A stretch of 64,000 nt of DNA from G963663315 sp963668255 (lineage in GTDB: Bacteria > Pseudomonadota > Gammaproteobacteria > Arenicellales > Poriferihabitantaceae). Under the pieces are notes generated by a model. It ran no database searches. It was given only the letters and a program-made list of their open reading frames with translations, and was not told the DNA's origin. The stretch lies in the NCBI GenBank assembly GCA_965116595.1, contig OZ220708.1:2418001-2482000 (forward strand), read 5' to 3'. The position numbers were made by a program, and so were the translations under genes. The first letter of the stretch is position 1. The number at the start of each line of letters is the position of its first letter. This document shows positions 41,012 through 50,085 of the stretch, piece by piece.

Positions 41012-41503
41012 ATGACCATAAAAATCGGGGATCGGATTCCTAATGTATCCCTTTCCACAATGACTGCCGATGGGCCGACAGATATTACGACTGATGAGAT
41101 ATTTGCAGGCAAGAAGGTTGTTCTGTTCGCGTTGCCGGGCGCGTTTACGCCGACCTGCAACGCGGCCCACTTGCCGGGGTATGTGGTTCACCACGCTGCG
41201 ATAAAGGAAAAAGGCGTTGATACGATCGTCTGTCTGGCAGTGAACGACCCCTTTGTGATGGGCGCCTGGGGTGAAGCCCAGAATGTGGAAGACAATATTT
41301 TGATGCTGTCAGATGGAAGCGCTTCGTTGACTGAGGCGATTGGTCTTGAACTGGATCTTACCGAACGCAATTTTGGCGTCCGTTCGCAACGCTATGCCCT
41401 GATTGCCGAAGATGGTGTAATTACCCATTTGAATATCGAGTTGTCCGGCCCGGAGCTTAAAGTGAGTGATGCCGAAACCATGATGGCATTGTTGCAGGAC
41501 TGA
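41012..41503 (+). CDS. peroxiredoxin, Prx5 (AhpC/TSA-redoxin) family
   Basis: Thiol peroxidase of 163 residues reducing peroxides, usually with glutathione/glutaredoxin or thioredoxin. The peroxidatic Cys49 lies in PGAFTPTCNAAHLPGY, the Prx5 hallmark; one other Cys occurs near residue 74. A TATAAT at 40946-40951 may be the -10 element of its promoter. It is followed by htpX after 27 bases, giving a stress-response pair. Confidence 0.93.
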   Translation: MTIKIGDRIPNVSLSTMTADGPTDITTDEIFAGKKVVLFALPGAFTPTCNAAHLPGYVVHHAAIKEKGVDTIVCLAVNDPFVMGAWGEAQNVEDNILMLSDGSASLTEAIGLELDLTERNFGVRSQRYALIAEDGVITHLNIELSGPELKVSDAETMMALLQD

Positions 41504-41530
41504 TCATATTCCGGGCGGGAGGAACAGGTT

Positions 41531-42409
41531 ATGGGCGGACGAATTTTTTATTTCCTGATGACCAACCTGGCGATAATCTTTGTTCTGAACATTACCATGC
41601 GACTCCTGGGGATTGATCCTTATCTGGCGCAGTATGGCCAGGATTTAACCGGCCTGCTTATCTTTGCTGCCCTTTTCGGCATGATCGGCTCTTTTGTTTC
41701 GCTGGCCATGTCGAAGTCAATGGCAAAGCGATTTTCCAAGGCAAAGGTCATCGAGACCCCGGCAAACGCGCGCGAAGCCTGGCTGGTTTCAACCGTTCAA
41801 CGACAATCGGAGACAGTTGGGATCGGCATGCCGGAAGTGGCGATTTTCCCGAGTCAGCAGGTCAATGCATTTGCCACCGGTATGAACCGGAATAATGCGC
41901 TGGTTGCGGTCAGCAGCGGTTTGCTGGATGTAATGACCCGGGATGAAGCTGAAGCCGTGGTAGGGCACGAAGTCAGCCATATAGCCAATGGCGACATGAT
42001 TACCCTTGCACTGATCCAGGGAGTGGTCAATACTTTTGTCATATTCCTGTCCCGGGTTATTGGTCAACTGGTCGACAAGACGGTATTTAAAAATGCACGG
42101 GGCCATGGACCAGGGTTCTGGATTACAACTATTATTGCCGAATTGGTACTGGGTATTCTGGCTTCGACCATCGTCATGTATTTCAGTCGAAAACGGGAAT
42201 TCAGGGCCGACGAAGGGGGAGCCAGCCTTGCCGGAAAGGATAAAATGATTGCCGCACTGGAACGGCTGCGGGCCGAGCATGAACCCGCAATACTGCCTGA
42301 TCAACTGGCCGCTTTCGGTATATCCGGCGCCAATGGCTTCGGCCTGAAGAAGTTGTTCATGTCACATCCGCCACTTGATGAACGTATCGAGGCGTTACGC
42401 ACGTCCTGA
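41531..42409 (+). CDS. htpX: protease HtpX
   Basis: Inner-membrane zinc metalloprotease of 292 residues for quality control of membrane proteins. Two N-terminal helices, the HEVSH zinc motif at 146-150, two further hydrophobic segments and the third ligand Glu in REFRADEGGA are visible, as is the NAFATGM stretch. It ends base-to-base against the stop codon of the convergent short-chain dehydrogenase gene. Confidence 0.96.
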   Translation: MGGRIFYFLMTNLAIIFVLNITMRLLGIDPYLAQYGQDLTGLLIFAALFGMIGSFVSLAMSKSMAKRFSKAKVIETPANAREAWLVSTVQRQSETVGIGMPEVAIFPSQQVNAFATGMNRNNALVAVSSGLLDVMTRDEAEAVVGHEVSHIANGDMITLALIQGVVNTFVIFLSRVIGQLVDKTVFKNARGHGPGFWITTIIAELVLGILASTIVMYFSRKREFRADEGGASLAGKDKMIAALERLRAEHEPAILPDQLAAFGISGANGFGLKKLFMSHPPLDERIEALRTS

Positions 42410-43237
42410 TCAGCGTTTACCGAGGTATCTGTCCAGCATCCTGTCGGGCAGGATGCGTTTCAGTACAGCCAGTACTTTTGTTGGTGTCGTTACTCGATAC
42501 CTGATCCTGGGGCGAGGGCTTTCCAGCGCCTGGATGGTGGCTTCCAATACCGCCTCGGGCGGTAGTGTATAACGGGTCGGGTGGTCACTCTGCCAGCGTA
42601 CTTCGAGTTCTTCATACTCTGACTTGTGAACACTGAGGTCTCGATCAATGTGTTTAATAAATTGAAGGTAGGAATTAATCCTGAATTTGCTGGTGATCGG
42701 ACCTGGTTCAACCAGACTTAGTTCGACCCCGGACCCGGCCAGTTCCAGGCGCATGGTATCGGTTAACCCTTCCAAAGCATACTTGCTGGCATTGTAGGCG
42801 CCGCGGTATTTCAGGCAGACAAACCCGAGCACGGAACTGATTTGTACAATTCTGCCCGTTTTATGCTTTCGCATGATCGGGATAACCATGTTGGTCAGCT
42901 CCTGGGTTCCAAAAACATTGGTTTCAAACTGGGCTTTCAAACTGGTCCGGGTCAGATCCTCGACCGCGCCGGGTTGTCCATACGCACCATTATTGATCAA
43001 TCCGAACAGCTTTCCATTGGTCAGTTCGAGAGTTTTGGCAAGGCCATTCCCGATGGATTCAGGATCATCCAGATCAAGCACAACCGTGTCCATTCCGGTT
43101 TCAGCCAGAGCAGGCAGATCATCCAGATTGCGGCAACTTGCTATGACATGGTAGCCTCGGCGATGCAAGCCCAAAGCCAGACAATGCCCAATGCCGGTTG
43201 AACAGCCGGTAATCAGAACCGGGTTTTTCTTATTCAT
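42410..43237 (-). CDS. short-chain dehydrogenase/reductase
   Basis: Classical SDR of 275 residues. The cofactor loop is ITGCSTGIGHCLALGLHRRG, the NAG-like strand reads INNGAYG, the catalytic Ser is in QISSVLGF and the active-site YNASKYALEG holds Tyr and Lys. The longer C-terminal part with LEATIQALESPRPRIRYRVTTP resembles the retinol-dehydrogenase-like group (E. coli YbbO). The ATG at 43237 is preferred over GTG 43240. Substrate unknown. Confidence 0.88.
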   Translation of the reverse strand: MNKKNPVLITGCSTGIGHCLALGLHRRGYHVIASCRNLDDLPALAETGMDTVVLDLDDPESIGNGLAKTLELTNGKLFGLINNGAYGQPGAVEDLTRTSLKAQFETNVFGTQELTNMVIPIMRKHKTGRIVQISSVLGFVCLKYRGAYNASKYALEGLTDTMRLELAGSGVELSLVEPGPITSKFRINSYLQFIKHIDRDLSVHKSEYEELEVRWQSDHPTRYTLPPEAVLEATIQALESPRPRIRYRVTTPTKVLAVLKRILPDRMLDRYLGKR

Positions 43238-43328
43238 CACTTTACGATAGTTTCTTGCTGTGTCACCGGGAATTATACAAGTGATTACATTACCCGGATG
43301 AATTATAATAATATATTATCTCCATGTT

Positions 43329-44309
43329 ATGTCTCCTGACGAACTGACAGTCAAATTGAATAATAACAAGAAGGTAAGGGTTGCGGTCATCGGGGTAGGG
43401 TACCTGGGTCGAATTCATGCCAGGATTTATCATGAAATGGATCATGTTGACCTGATTGCAGTGGTGGATACCGATGCGGCAGTGGCACAGGATGTTGCGC
43501 AAAGCTGTGGCTGTCAGGCGCTGACTCACGCTGAAGATGTTCTGGGTCGAATCGACGCGGTCAGCATCGTGGTTCCGACCAGCGTGCACTTGCCTGTTGC
43601 ACGCCCGTTTCTCGAAGCCGGCATCCATACCATGCTTGAAAAGCCGGTGGCGCCGACTGTAGAAGAAAGCGCAGGGATTGTCCGGATTGCCAAAGCGGGC
43701 GGGGCCATATTGCAGATCGGGCATCTGGAGCGCTTCAATGCAGGGGTCATGAAAATAGCGGAGTTGGCGCGGCAACCCCGATTCATCGAGGTACACCGGT
43801 TGGGGGAATTCAACGAACGCGCAACCGATGTCGATGTGGTTACTGACCTGATGATCCACGATATTGACATTGTGCTGTCGCTGATTCAGGCTGGACTGAA
43901 ATCAATTTCCGCCACCGGCACACCGGTTTTGACTGATCATGTTGATATTGCCAATGCGCGCTTGGAATTTGAAAACGGAGCGGTTGCCAACGTCTCTTCC
44001 AGCCGGGTATCGACCCATCGATTTCGTCGGATCAGGGTGTTTTCCGAGGATAGCTATCTAGGGTTGAATTTCCTGACTCAGCAATTATCTGAAGTAAGAA
44101 CGGTGCAGAAAAAGGAAGGCAGCAATTTTCCGGAACTTGAACGTCGGGAAATTCAGGTCGCCCCTCAACTGCCGCTGGATGCTGAACTTGCCCACTTCAT
44201 TGACTGTGTGAACCATGGCAAGCGTCCTTTGGTCAGTGGTGAAGATGGCCTGTTTGCAGTCGAGGTCGCAGAAATGGTAAGAGCGAAAATTTCCCAGTCT
44301 GGATATTGA
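43329..44309 (+). CDS. Gfo/Idh/MocA family oxidoreductase
   Basis: NAD(P)-dependent sugar or cyclitol dehydrogenase-like protein, 326 residues. The Rossmann domain begins VRVAVIGVGYLGRIHARIY; MLEKPVAP carries the family EKP catalytic Lys. The C-terminal half is the alpha/beta sheet domain with HDIDIVLSLI. Substrate unknown; relatives sit near lipid A or surface-sugar genes, but that context is absent here. It overlaps the frame before the AlaX start but not the gene itself. Confidence 0.88.
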   Translation: MSPDELTVKLNNNKKVRVAVIGVGYLGRIHARIYHEMDHVDLIAVVDTDAAVAQDVAQSCGCQALTHAEDVLGRIDAVSIVVPTSVHLPVARPFLEAGIHTMLEKPVAPTVEESAGIVRIAKAGGAILQIGHLERFNAGVMKIAELARQPRFIEVHRLGEFNERATDVDVVTDLMIHDIDIVLSLIQAGLKSISATGTPVLTDHVDIANARLEFENGAVANVSSSRVSTHRFRRIRVFSEDSYLGLNFLTQQLSEVRTVQKKEGSNFPELERREIQVAPQLPLDAELAHFIDCVNHGKRPLVSGEDGLFAVEVAEMVRAKISQSGY

Positions 44310-44341
44310 CAGGCAAATCGAGTGTGTATGAGGTGGTGACC

Positions 44342-45064
44342 ATGACCAGAACTGAAGAATTATTTCGCGAAGACGGATACCTGAGATCCTGCACGGCACG
44401 GGTGACGGCTGTTTATCCGGATGGCGACCGGCATGGCATATCGGTTGATCAAACCGTGTTTTACCCGATGGGTGGAGGACAACCCGGAGACACCGGCACA
44501 TTAACCCGTGCTGACGGTACAGTCATTGACGTGATTGATTGCTGCAAGAACAGAATGGCTGGACAGCATCTGCACATCGTCAGCCTGCGTGACAATCTTC
44601 CGACATCAGGGGAAGAGGTCATGCTTTCATTGAATTGGGAGCGACGCTATCGCCTGATGAGAATGCACAGTTGTATGCACATGCTTTGCGTAGCGGTTCC
44701 GGCTCCTGTCACCGGGGGCTCGATTCGGGATGGCAGCGGCAGGCTTGATTTCAATTTACCGGACCCGCCTGAAAAGACGGATCTGGAACAGCGATTGAAT
44801 GAAATAATCCAGCAGGATCACCCGATGACCTTACGCTGGATTACAGACGAGGAAATGGCGGCGCAACCGGAGTTGATCCGTACCATGTCGGTCAAGCCGC
44901 CGATGGGTAGCGGCAGGGTCAGGCTGGTTCAGTTTGGCGGAGCGGATTTGCAACCCTGTGGTGGCACCCATGTCGCCAGCAGTAGTGAAATCGGGTCGGT
45001 TCGGGTCGAAAGCATCAAGAACAAGGGCAAGCAGAATCGACGAATCACCATAGAATTTGCCTGA
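44342..45064 (+). CDS. alanyl-tRNA editing protein (AlaX family)
   Basis: Free-standing editing domain of 240 residues that hydrolyses Ser-tRNA(Ala) or Gly-tRNA(Ala). The N-terminal beta-barrel region contains QTVFYPMGGGQPGDTGTL. The zinc site is formed by the HSCMH motif in RMHSCMHMLCVA and by CGGTH in LQPCGGTHVASS. The ATG at 44342 is preferred; a GTG at 44306 would overlap the preceding stop. Confidence 0.92.
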   Translation: MTRTEELFREDGYLRSCTARVTAVYPDGDRHGISVDQTVFYPMGGGQPGDTGTLTRADGTVIDVIDCCKNRMAGQHLHIVSLRDNLPTSGEEVMLSLNWERRYRLMRMHSCMHMLCVAVPAPVTGGSIRDGSGRLDFNLPDPPEKTDLEQRLNEIIQQDHPMTLRWITDEEMAAQPELIRTMSVKPPMGSGRVRLVQFGGADLQPCGGTHVASSSEIGSVRVESIKNKGKQNRRITIEFA

Positions 45065-45134
45065 CTCACTGTCCATATACGGGGCGGCATCAGCCATCGC
45101 CTGACGGCTCGGTTTCTGTGATTCCCCCTCAGAG

Positions 45135-45191
45135 CCTGTCCTCGACTTGATCGGGGACCCGTCCCCGGCCCCCGATCAGGTCGGGGGCAGG
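45135..45191. repeat. REP-like palindromic element
   Basis: Two 22-base arms (45135-45156 and 45170-45191) match with few mismatches around CCTGTCC-x-CGAC-x-TGATCGGGG, followed by another GATCGGGGA fragment to about 45205. GC-rich palindromes built on CCCCGATCAAG are frequent dispersed elements in proteobacterial genomes. The right arm contains the mobA stop. Confidence 0.65.
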
Positions 45192-45850
45192 CCTTGATCG
45201 GGGAGGGAGGGTGTTGACGGCATCTCCAGGGTGGCATCAGCCAGCAATTCAGCCGAGATTGCGGCCAATTGGTCAGGGGTGTTGATGTTTTCGAACATAT
45301 CTGCATTGTCAGAAAAATCGACCCTGCAAAAATCATGCTGCTGATACCAGCGGTCAATTTTTCTTTCCCCTGAGTGCAGGCAGGCAGCCAGGCTGTCGTT
45401 CAGTGAGCGGTGAAGCAGTACGTAGACTGGCTGGATTCTGTCCTGGAGATAAGCCACTGCGATTTTCCTGGCGGAATCTGAAGTCGCCTCCATCATCCTC
45501 TTGCAATAGTCTGTTGCCAGAATCGGGCCATCACACGGTACTGTAATCATCCAGTCAGTCCGGGTATGAATCAAGCCGGAATACATCCCTGCCAGCGGCC
45601 CCTGGAAATCCGGATGTTGATCCGGGATCACGATATACCCATACTGTTGATATTCGGCAAGGTTGCGATTCGCATTGATCAGGATTTCTTTGCACTGGGC
45701 TTCCAATTGCCGGAGGATAAGCCCAATCATTGCATTGCCGTTTATTTTCAACAATCCCTTGTCCTGACCCTGCATCCTCCTGGCCCTGCCGCCTGCCAGA
45801 ACGAGTGCGGTCAGATTATCCGGCAGGTCAGCCGAATTTCGATTTTGCAC
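45176..45850 (-). CDS. mobA: molybdenum cofactor guanylyltransferase
   Basis: Attaches GMP to molybdopterin to make the MGD cofactor. 224 residues with the nucleotidyltransferase loop LVLAGGRARRMQGQDKGLL, the GPLAGMYSGL segment and VPCDGPIL. The start is GTG at 45850, overlapping the ATPase gene by 23 bases. The last 10 or so codons (SLPDQGLPPT) are encoded by the REP-like element, so the native C-terminus was probably replaced or extended. With fdhD it indicates an Mo- or W-dependent formate dehydrogenase elsewhere. Confidence 0.92.
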   Translation of the reverse strand: MQNRNSADLPDNLTALVLAGGRARRMQGQDKGLLKINGNAMIGLILRQLEAQCKEILINANRNLAEYQQYGYIVIPDQHPDFQGPLAGMYSGLIHTRTDWMITVPCDGPILATDYCKRMMEATSDSARKIAVAYLQDRIQPVYVLLHRSLNDSLAACLHSGERKIDRWYQQHDFCRVDFSDNADMFENINTPDQLAAISAELLADATLEMPSTPSLPDQGLPPT

Positions 45851-46553
45851 TGTTGTCCCGGTGGATGGATGTCACGTTTCCACTGTATTCGACATCCTCT
45901 ACGCTGGTTAATCTGCCATCCGACAAAATCAGGTGCTGGTCGACATGTTCGCTGAAAAACTGATGATTGTGGCTGCTGATCACGATACCCACGCCCGCAT
46001 CTTTCAGGCTTTGTAAAAGCTCAAGCGTTCGCAATGCAGAGGGGGCATCCATATTTGTGACCGGTTCGTCCAATAACAGAAACGGAGGTTGCCGAAGCCA
46101 GGCGCGGGCCAGCGCCACCCTTTGTTGTTGACCGCCCGAAAGGGATTTTGCAGGCACCGCTTTATGCCGGGACAGCATAGCCCAGTGCAGTGCATCATCG
46201 ATATCCCTGTCCCGGTGTTTTGAAAATTTAAAGCGATTGAGGGCAATGGACAGATTTCTGGACACGCTGCCCGCAAACATATAGGGGCTTTGGTGCATAT
46301 ACATCAGATAGCGCAGCAATTCCTTTCTGCTTCGCTTTATCGACCGACTGTGGAAACCAAAATCCACAGAGCCCTGGTCAGGGGTAAGCAATCCTGACAA
46401 TATCTTCAGTAAAGTACTCTTTCCTGCGCCATTTTCACCGCTTAGCAGATAAATCCGCCCACCGTTAATGGTGACGGTGACATCTGTCAATATCTTCGTG
46501 CGCGAAAATGATTTCGAAATTTCGGTGAACTGGATTATTGGATGATCAATCAT
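45828..46553 (-). CDS. tungstate-type ABC transporter ATP-binding protein (TupC-like)
   Basis: ATPase of 241 residues for oxyanion import. Walker A SGENGAGKSTLL, Q-loop MHQSPYMFAGSV, signature KSLSGGQQQRVALARAW, Walker B LLLDEPVTNMD and the switch His in VISSHNHQF are all present. It lacks the C-terminal Mop domain of ModC, which fits TupC. The ATG overlaps the permease stop by four bases. Confidence 0.87.
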   Translation of the reverse strand: MIDHPIIQFTEISKSFSRTKILTDVTVTINGGRIYLLSGENGAGKSTLLKILSGLLTPDQGSVDFGFHSRSIKRSRKELLRYLMYMHQSPYMFAGSVSRNLSIALNRFKFSKHRDRDIDDALHWAMLSRHKAVPAKSLSGGQQQRVALARAWLRQPPFLLLDEPVTNMDAPSALRTLELLQSLKDAGVGIVISSHNHQFFSEHVDQHLILSDGRLTSVEDVEYSGNVTSIHRDNSAKSKFG

Positions 46554-47251
46554 ATCGACAGTTTACCCCGACCCTGAAAATAATGCAGGAGCAAATTCAA
46601 TAAAAATGCCAGGGCAACCAGAACGATGCCAAGTGCAATGCCTTGCGAAAAATTGCCTTTAGTGGTTTCAAGCGCAATCGCAGTCGGGATATTGCGGGTA
46701 TGATGCAGGATGTTGCCGCCCACCATCATTGAGGCGCCCACTTCTGCAATTATTCGCCCAAACCCGGCGAACATTCCAGCAAGCAATCCAAATTTGGCTT
46801 CATTAGAAACAAGTATGAATGCTTTCAATGGCTTACACCCCATAGTTCTAGCTGTTTCCCATGCCCTTATATCAATCGCCTGAAATGCTGAATGTCCCAT
46901 TGAAATCAGTATCGGCAGACAAAGAGTGATTTGCGCCAGCACCATCGCCGTTTGTGTGAACAGTAATTTCCAATCCCCGAGCGGCCCTTGTCTTGATAAC
47001 AGCAGGTATAGAACCAGGCCTACCACAACAGTGGGGAATGCGAGTAATGTGTTTGACAACGAAATGATCAGTCGTCGGCCAGGAAAGTTGAAGTAGGCAA
47101 GGGCAAAGGCAACGAATAATGCGAACGGGCTGGCAATCGCGATGGCGGTACCGGATACGCGGAATGAGATTCCTATAATCTCCCACAACTCCCGGTCGCC
47201 GCTCAACAGCAGTGAAAATGCTTCGAGTGTCGCACTGGACAGTGATTCCAC
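46550..47251 (-). CDS. tungstate-type ABC transporter permease (TupB-like)
   Basis: Permease of 233 residues with about five hydrophobic helices. TLLAFPTVVVGLVLYLLLSRQGPLG and the EAA loop ETARTMGCKPLKAFIL, then GFGRIIAEVGASMMVGGNI, are typical of TupB/WtpB proteins. The start is GTG at 47251. No gene for the periplasmic binding protein TupA lies next to it; upstream is a 170-base spacer and then lepA on the other strand. Confidence 0.87.
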   Translation of the reverse strand: MESLSSATLEAFSLLLSGDRELWEIIGISFRVSGTAIAIASPFALFVAFALAYFNFPGRRLIISLSNTLLAFPTVVVGLVLYLLLSRQGPLGDWKLLFTQTAMVLAQITLCLPILISMGHSAFQAIDIRAWETARTMGCKPLKAFILVSNEAKFGLLAGMFAGFGRIIAEVGASMMVGGNILHHTRNIPTAIALETTKGNFSQGIALGIVLVALAFLLNLLLHYFQGRGKLSI

Positions 47252-47425
47252 TTTTTCCTCAAGAGACGGGTTTCGTTTAGTATTTGGTATTTTATCCGAG
47301 GTCTACGTTAAAATACCGGCTGGATTGCCCGTTCCGGAAAATTATGTCCGGGCTGACAATCAGTTCGACTTAATCTAAAGTTCTTTCTAACGGACAATGT
47401 CAACCCGATTCGATATGACGCAGTG

Positions 47426-49252
47426 ATGCCCGAACCGATATTCAGTAATTGCGACCCTGCCCGGATTCGCAACTTTTCGATTATTGCCCATGTCGATCAT
47501 GGCAAGTCTACCCTGGCTGATCGTTTCATCCAGTTTTGTGGTGGACTGGAAAAACGCGAAATGAAGGCTCAGGTGCTGGATTCGATGGAGCTCGAGCGAG
47601 AACGGGGGATTACCATAAAAGCACAAAGTGTCACCCTGACTTTTTTGGCTCGCGATGGACGCCGATATCAACTGAATCTGATCGACACTCCGGGCCATGT
47701 TGATTTTTCCTACGAAGTGTCACGCTCCTTGAGCGCCTGTGAAGGCGCGTTGCTGGTGGTTGATGCCGCCCAGGGTGTGGAGGCGCAAACCGTAGCAAAC
47801 TGTTATGCCGCAGTTGACCTTGGGCTTACGGTAATTCCTGTGCTCAATAAAATCGACCTGCCCGCCGCAGAACCGGACAGAGTGATTCAGGAAATTGAAG
47901 AAGTAATCGGCATAGACAGCAGCAATACATTATCGGTCAGTGCGAAAACCGGTCAGGGAGTAGAGGAAATACTTGAACAGATTGTTTTATTGTTACCCCC
48001 ACCCGCAGGTTCTCGGAATGCACCACTCAGCGCATTGATCCTGGACTCATGGTTTGACAATTATCTCGGAGTGGTAGTATTGATACGTATCATGCAAGGG
48101 CAGATAGCGCCAGGGAGAAACAAGATAAAAATGATGTCGACCGGGCGCGGGTTTCAGGTCGAAAACATCGGGGTATTCACCCCAAAACCGGTTCACGTCA
48201 AATCTCTCAGTGCAGGTAATGTCGGTTTTTTGACTGCCGGACTGAAGGAAGTAAAATCAGCCCGGGTCGGAGATACCATCACTTCGACGAACCAGCCGAC
48301 AGAAATTCCATTGCCGGGATTCAAGGAGGTTAAACCGACCGTATTTGCGGGTCTGTATCCGGTTAATGGCGCCGACTTCGAAGCGTTCAGGGTGGCATTG
48401 AACAAACTCAGTCTGAATGATGCATCCCTGTCTTTTGAACCCGAATCCTCACAGGCGCTCGGATTTGGCTTCAGGTGCGGTTTCCTGGGTATGTTGCACA
48501 TGGAAATCATTCAGGAACGTCTTGAGCGGGAGTATCAGATTGATTTGATTACCACCGCGCCTACCGTGGTATACGAAGTCCTGAAAAAGAACGGAGAATC
48601 AATATTGATTGACAATCCGGCAGATTTGCCGGACTCATCCTATATTGAAACAATCAGGGAACCTTTTATTATTGCCCGCATACTGACGCCGCAAGAGCAT
48701 GTCGGTGCAATCATCACGCTGTGCGTGGAAAAGCGGGGAATACAGAAAAACATTCATTACCACGGACGCCAGGTAATGATCGAATTCGAGATGCCTTTGA
48801 CCGAAGTCGTAATGGATTTTTTCGATCAATTGAAATCTGTCAGCCGGGGCTATGGTTCGCTGGATTATGAATTTATTAATAGTCGGCCTGCCGATATGGT
48901 GAAAGTGGATGTATTGATCAACGGCGAGAAAGTGGGTCCGCTGGCGATTCTTGTTCATAAGGAACAGAGTCAATACCGTGCTCGCGATCTGGTCAAACGC
49001 ATGAGAGGACTGATACCAAGACAAATGTTTGACGTGTCGATCCAGGCGGCGATCGGGGCCAGGATCATTTCCAGGGAAACGGTAAAGGCATTGAGAAAGA
49101 ATGTTACTGCAAAATGCTATGGCGGCGACGTTACACGCAAAAGAAAACTTCTGGAAAAACAAAAAGCGGGCAAGAAACGGATGAAGCAGATCGGCTCGGT
49201 TGAAATCCCCCAGGAAGCTTTTCTTTCGGTGTTGAAAGTCAGTCGGGACTGA
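47426..49252 (+). CDS. lepA: elongation factor 4 (LepA)
   Basis: Ribosome-associated translational GTPase, 608 residues. G1 AHVDHGKSTLADRF, G2 RERGITIKAQSV, G3 DTPGHVDFSYEV and G4 NKIDLP are all visible. The C-terminal half has the LepA-specific domain ending RKRKLLEKQKAGKKRMKQIGSVEIPQEAFL. The ATG at 47426 is preferred to the GTG just before it. It starts the lepA-lepB-rnc-era-recO cluster. Confidence 0.97.
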   Translation: MPEPIFSNCDPARIRNFSIIAHVDHGKSTLADRFIQFCGGLEKREMKAQVLDSMELERERGITIKAQSVTLTFLARDGRRYQLNLIDTPGHVDFSYEVSRSLSACEGALLVVDAAQGVEAQTVANCYAAVDLGLTVIPVLNKIDLPAAEPDRVIQEIEEVIGIDSSNTLSVSAKTGQGVEEILEQIVLLLPPPAGSRNAPLSALILDSWFDNYLGVVVLIRIMQGQIAPGRNKIKMMSTGRGFQVENIGVFTPKPVHVKSLSAGNVGFLTAGLKEVKSARVGDTITSTNQPTEIPLPGFKEVKPTVFAGLYPVNGADFEAFRVALNKLSLNDASLSFEPESSQALGFGFRCGFLGMLHMEIIQERLEREYQIDLITTAPTVVYEVLKKNGESILIDNPADLPDSSYIETIREPFIIARILTPQEHVGAIITLCVEKRGIQKNIHYHGRQVMIEFEMPLTEVVMDFFDQLKSVSRGYGSLDYEFINSRPADMVKVDVLINGEKVGPLAILVHKEQSQYRARDLVKRMRGLIPRQMFDVSIQAAIGARIISRETVKALRKNVTAKCYGGDVTRKRKLLEKQKAGKKRMKQIGSVEIPQEAFLSVLKVSRD

Positions 49253-49305
49253 TTTGGGTTAGAATCGGCCACCATTTACCAGAAATTGAAGTTCAAAGGG
49301 GTTTT

Positions 49306-50061
49306 ATGGATTTTTCACTCATATTGTTTATCGTGCTTTTGGTCACCGGGGGCATCCTGTTGCTTGCAAGAATGTTGAACCGCAGGAGAAGAAAATCGGT
49401 TATCGTTGAATTTGCCAGATCGTTGTTTCCGATTATTCTGTTTGTTTTTGTGTTGCGCTCATTTGTGATTGAACCGTTCAGGATTCCGTCAGGGTCAATG
49501 CTGCCGGGTTTGCATATAGGGGATTTCATCCTGGTCAACAAATTCAAATATGGAATCCGCCTGCCGGTGGTTAACATGAAGGTATTTCCGATCGACAGCC
49601 CGGAACGCGGAGATGTGATAGTGTTTCGGTATCCCCAGAACCCCAAACTGAATTTCATCAAGCGGGTGGTCGGTCAGCCAGGCGATAGACTTTCCTATAT
49701 TGACAAGAAACTCACGATCAACGGAACACCAGTTGAAACACGGGATGACGGGCGATACGCATTTGTGCAGGATAAATTAAAAGGGAAATCAGCCAACCAA
49801 CAGGTAGAAATATTTGATGGTGATGAGCATCTCATCATACTCGATGATCAGGGTTTCACACGTAATCTCGAAGAGGTCAACGTCCCCGAAGGGCATTATT
49901 TTGTGATGGGGGATAACCGGGATCACAGCAATGACAGTCGCTACTGGGGCTTTGTGCCGGAAAGCAACCTGGTCGGCAAGGCATTTTTCATCTGGTTCAG
50001 CTGGAAAAGCGCCAGCGGGGGCGGTATCGAATGGGATCAGATCGGCAACAGTATTAAATAA
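49306..50061 (+). CDS. lepB: signal peptidase I
   Basis: Cleaves Sec and Tat signal peptides on the outer face of the inner membrane. 251 residues with two N-terminal hydrophobic segments and a basic loop between them. The catalytic Ser lies in IPSGSMLPGL and the general-base Lys in VIVFRYPQNPKLNFIKRVVG; GDNRDHSNDSRYWGFVP is the family box. AAGGGG precedes the ATG. It follows lepA by 53 bases. Confidence 0.96.
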   Translation: MDFSLILFIVLLVTGGILLLARMLNRRRRKSVIVEFARSLFPIILFVFVLRSFVIEPFRIPSGSMLPGLHIGDFILVNKFKYGIRLPVVNMKVFPIDSPERGDVIVFRYPQNPKLNFIKRVVGQPGDRLSYIDKKLTINGTPVETRDDGRYAFVQDKLKGKSANQQVEIFDGDEHLIILDDQGFTRNLEEVNVPEGHYFVMGDNRDHSNDSRYWGFVPESNLVGKAFFIWFSWKSASGGGIEWDQIGNSIK

Positions 50062-50085
50062 TTCCATTCGGTACTGGTAAAACGG

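Noticed and set aside
42400..42415. Overlap or read-through at the htpX/SDR junction
   Set aside because: The two convergent stop codons are simply adjacent; both proteins have normal ends.
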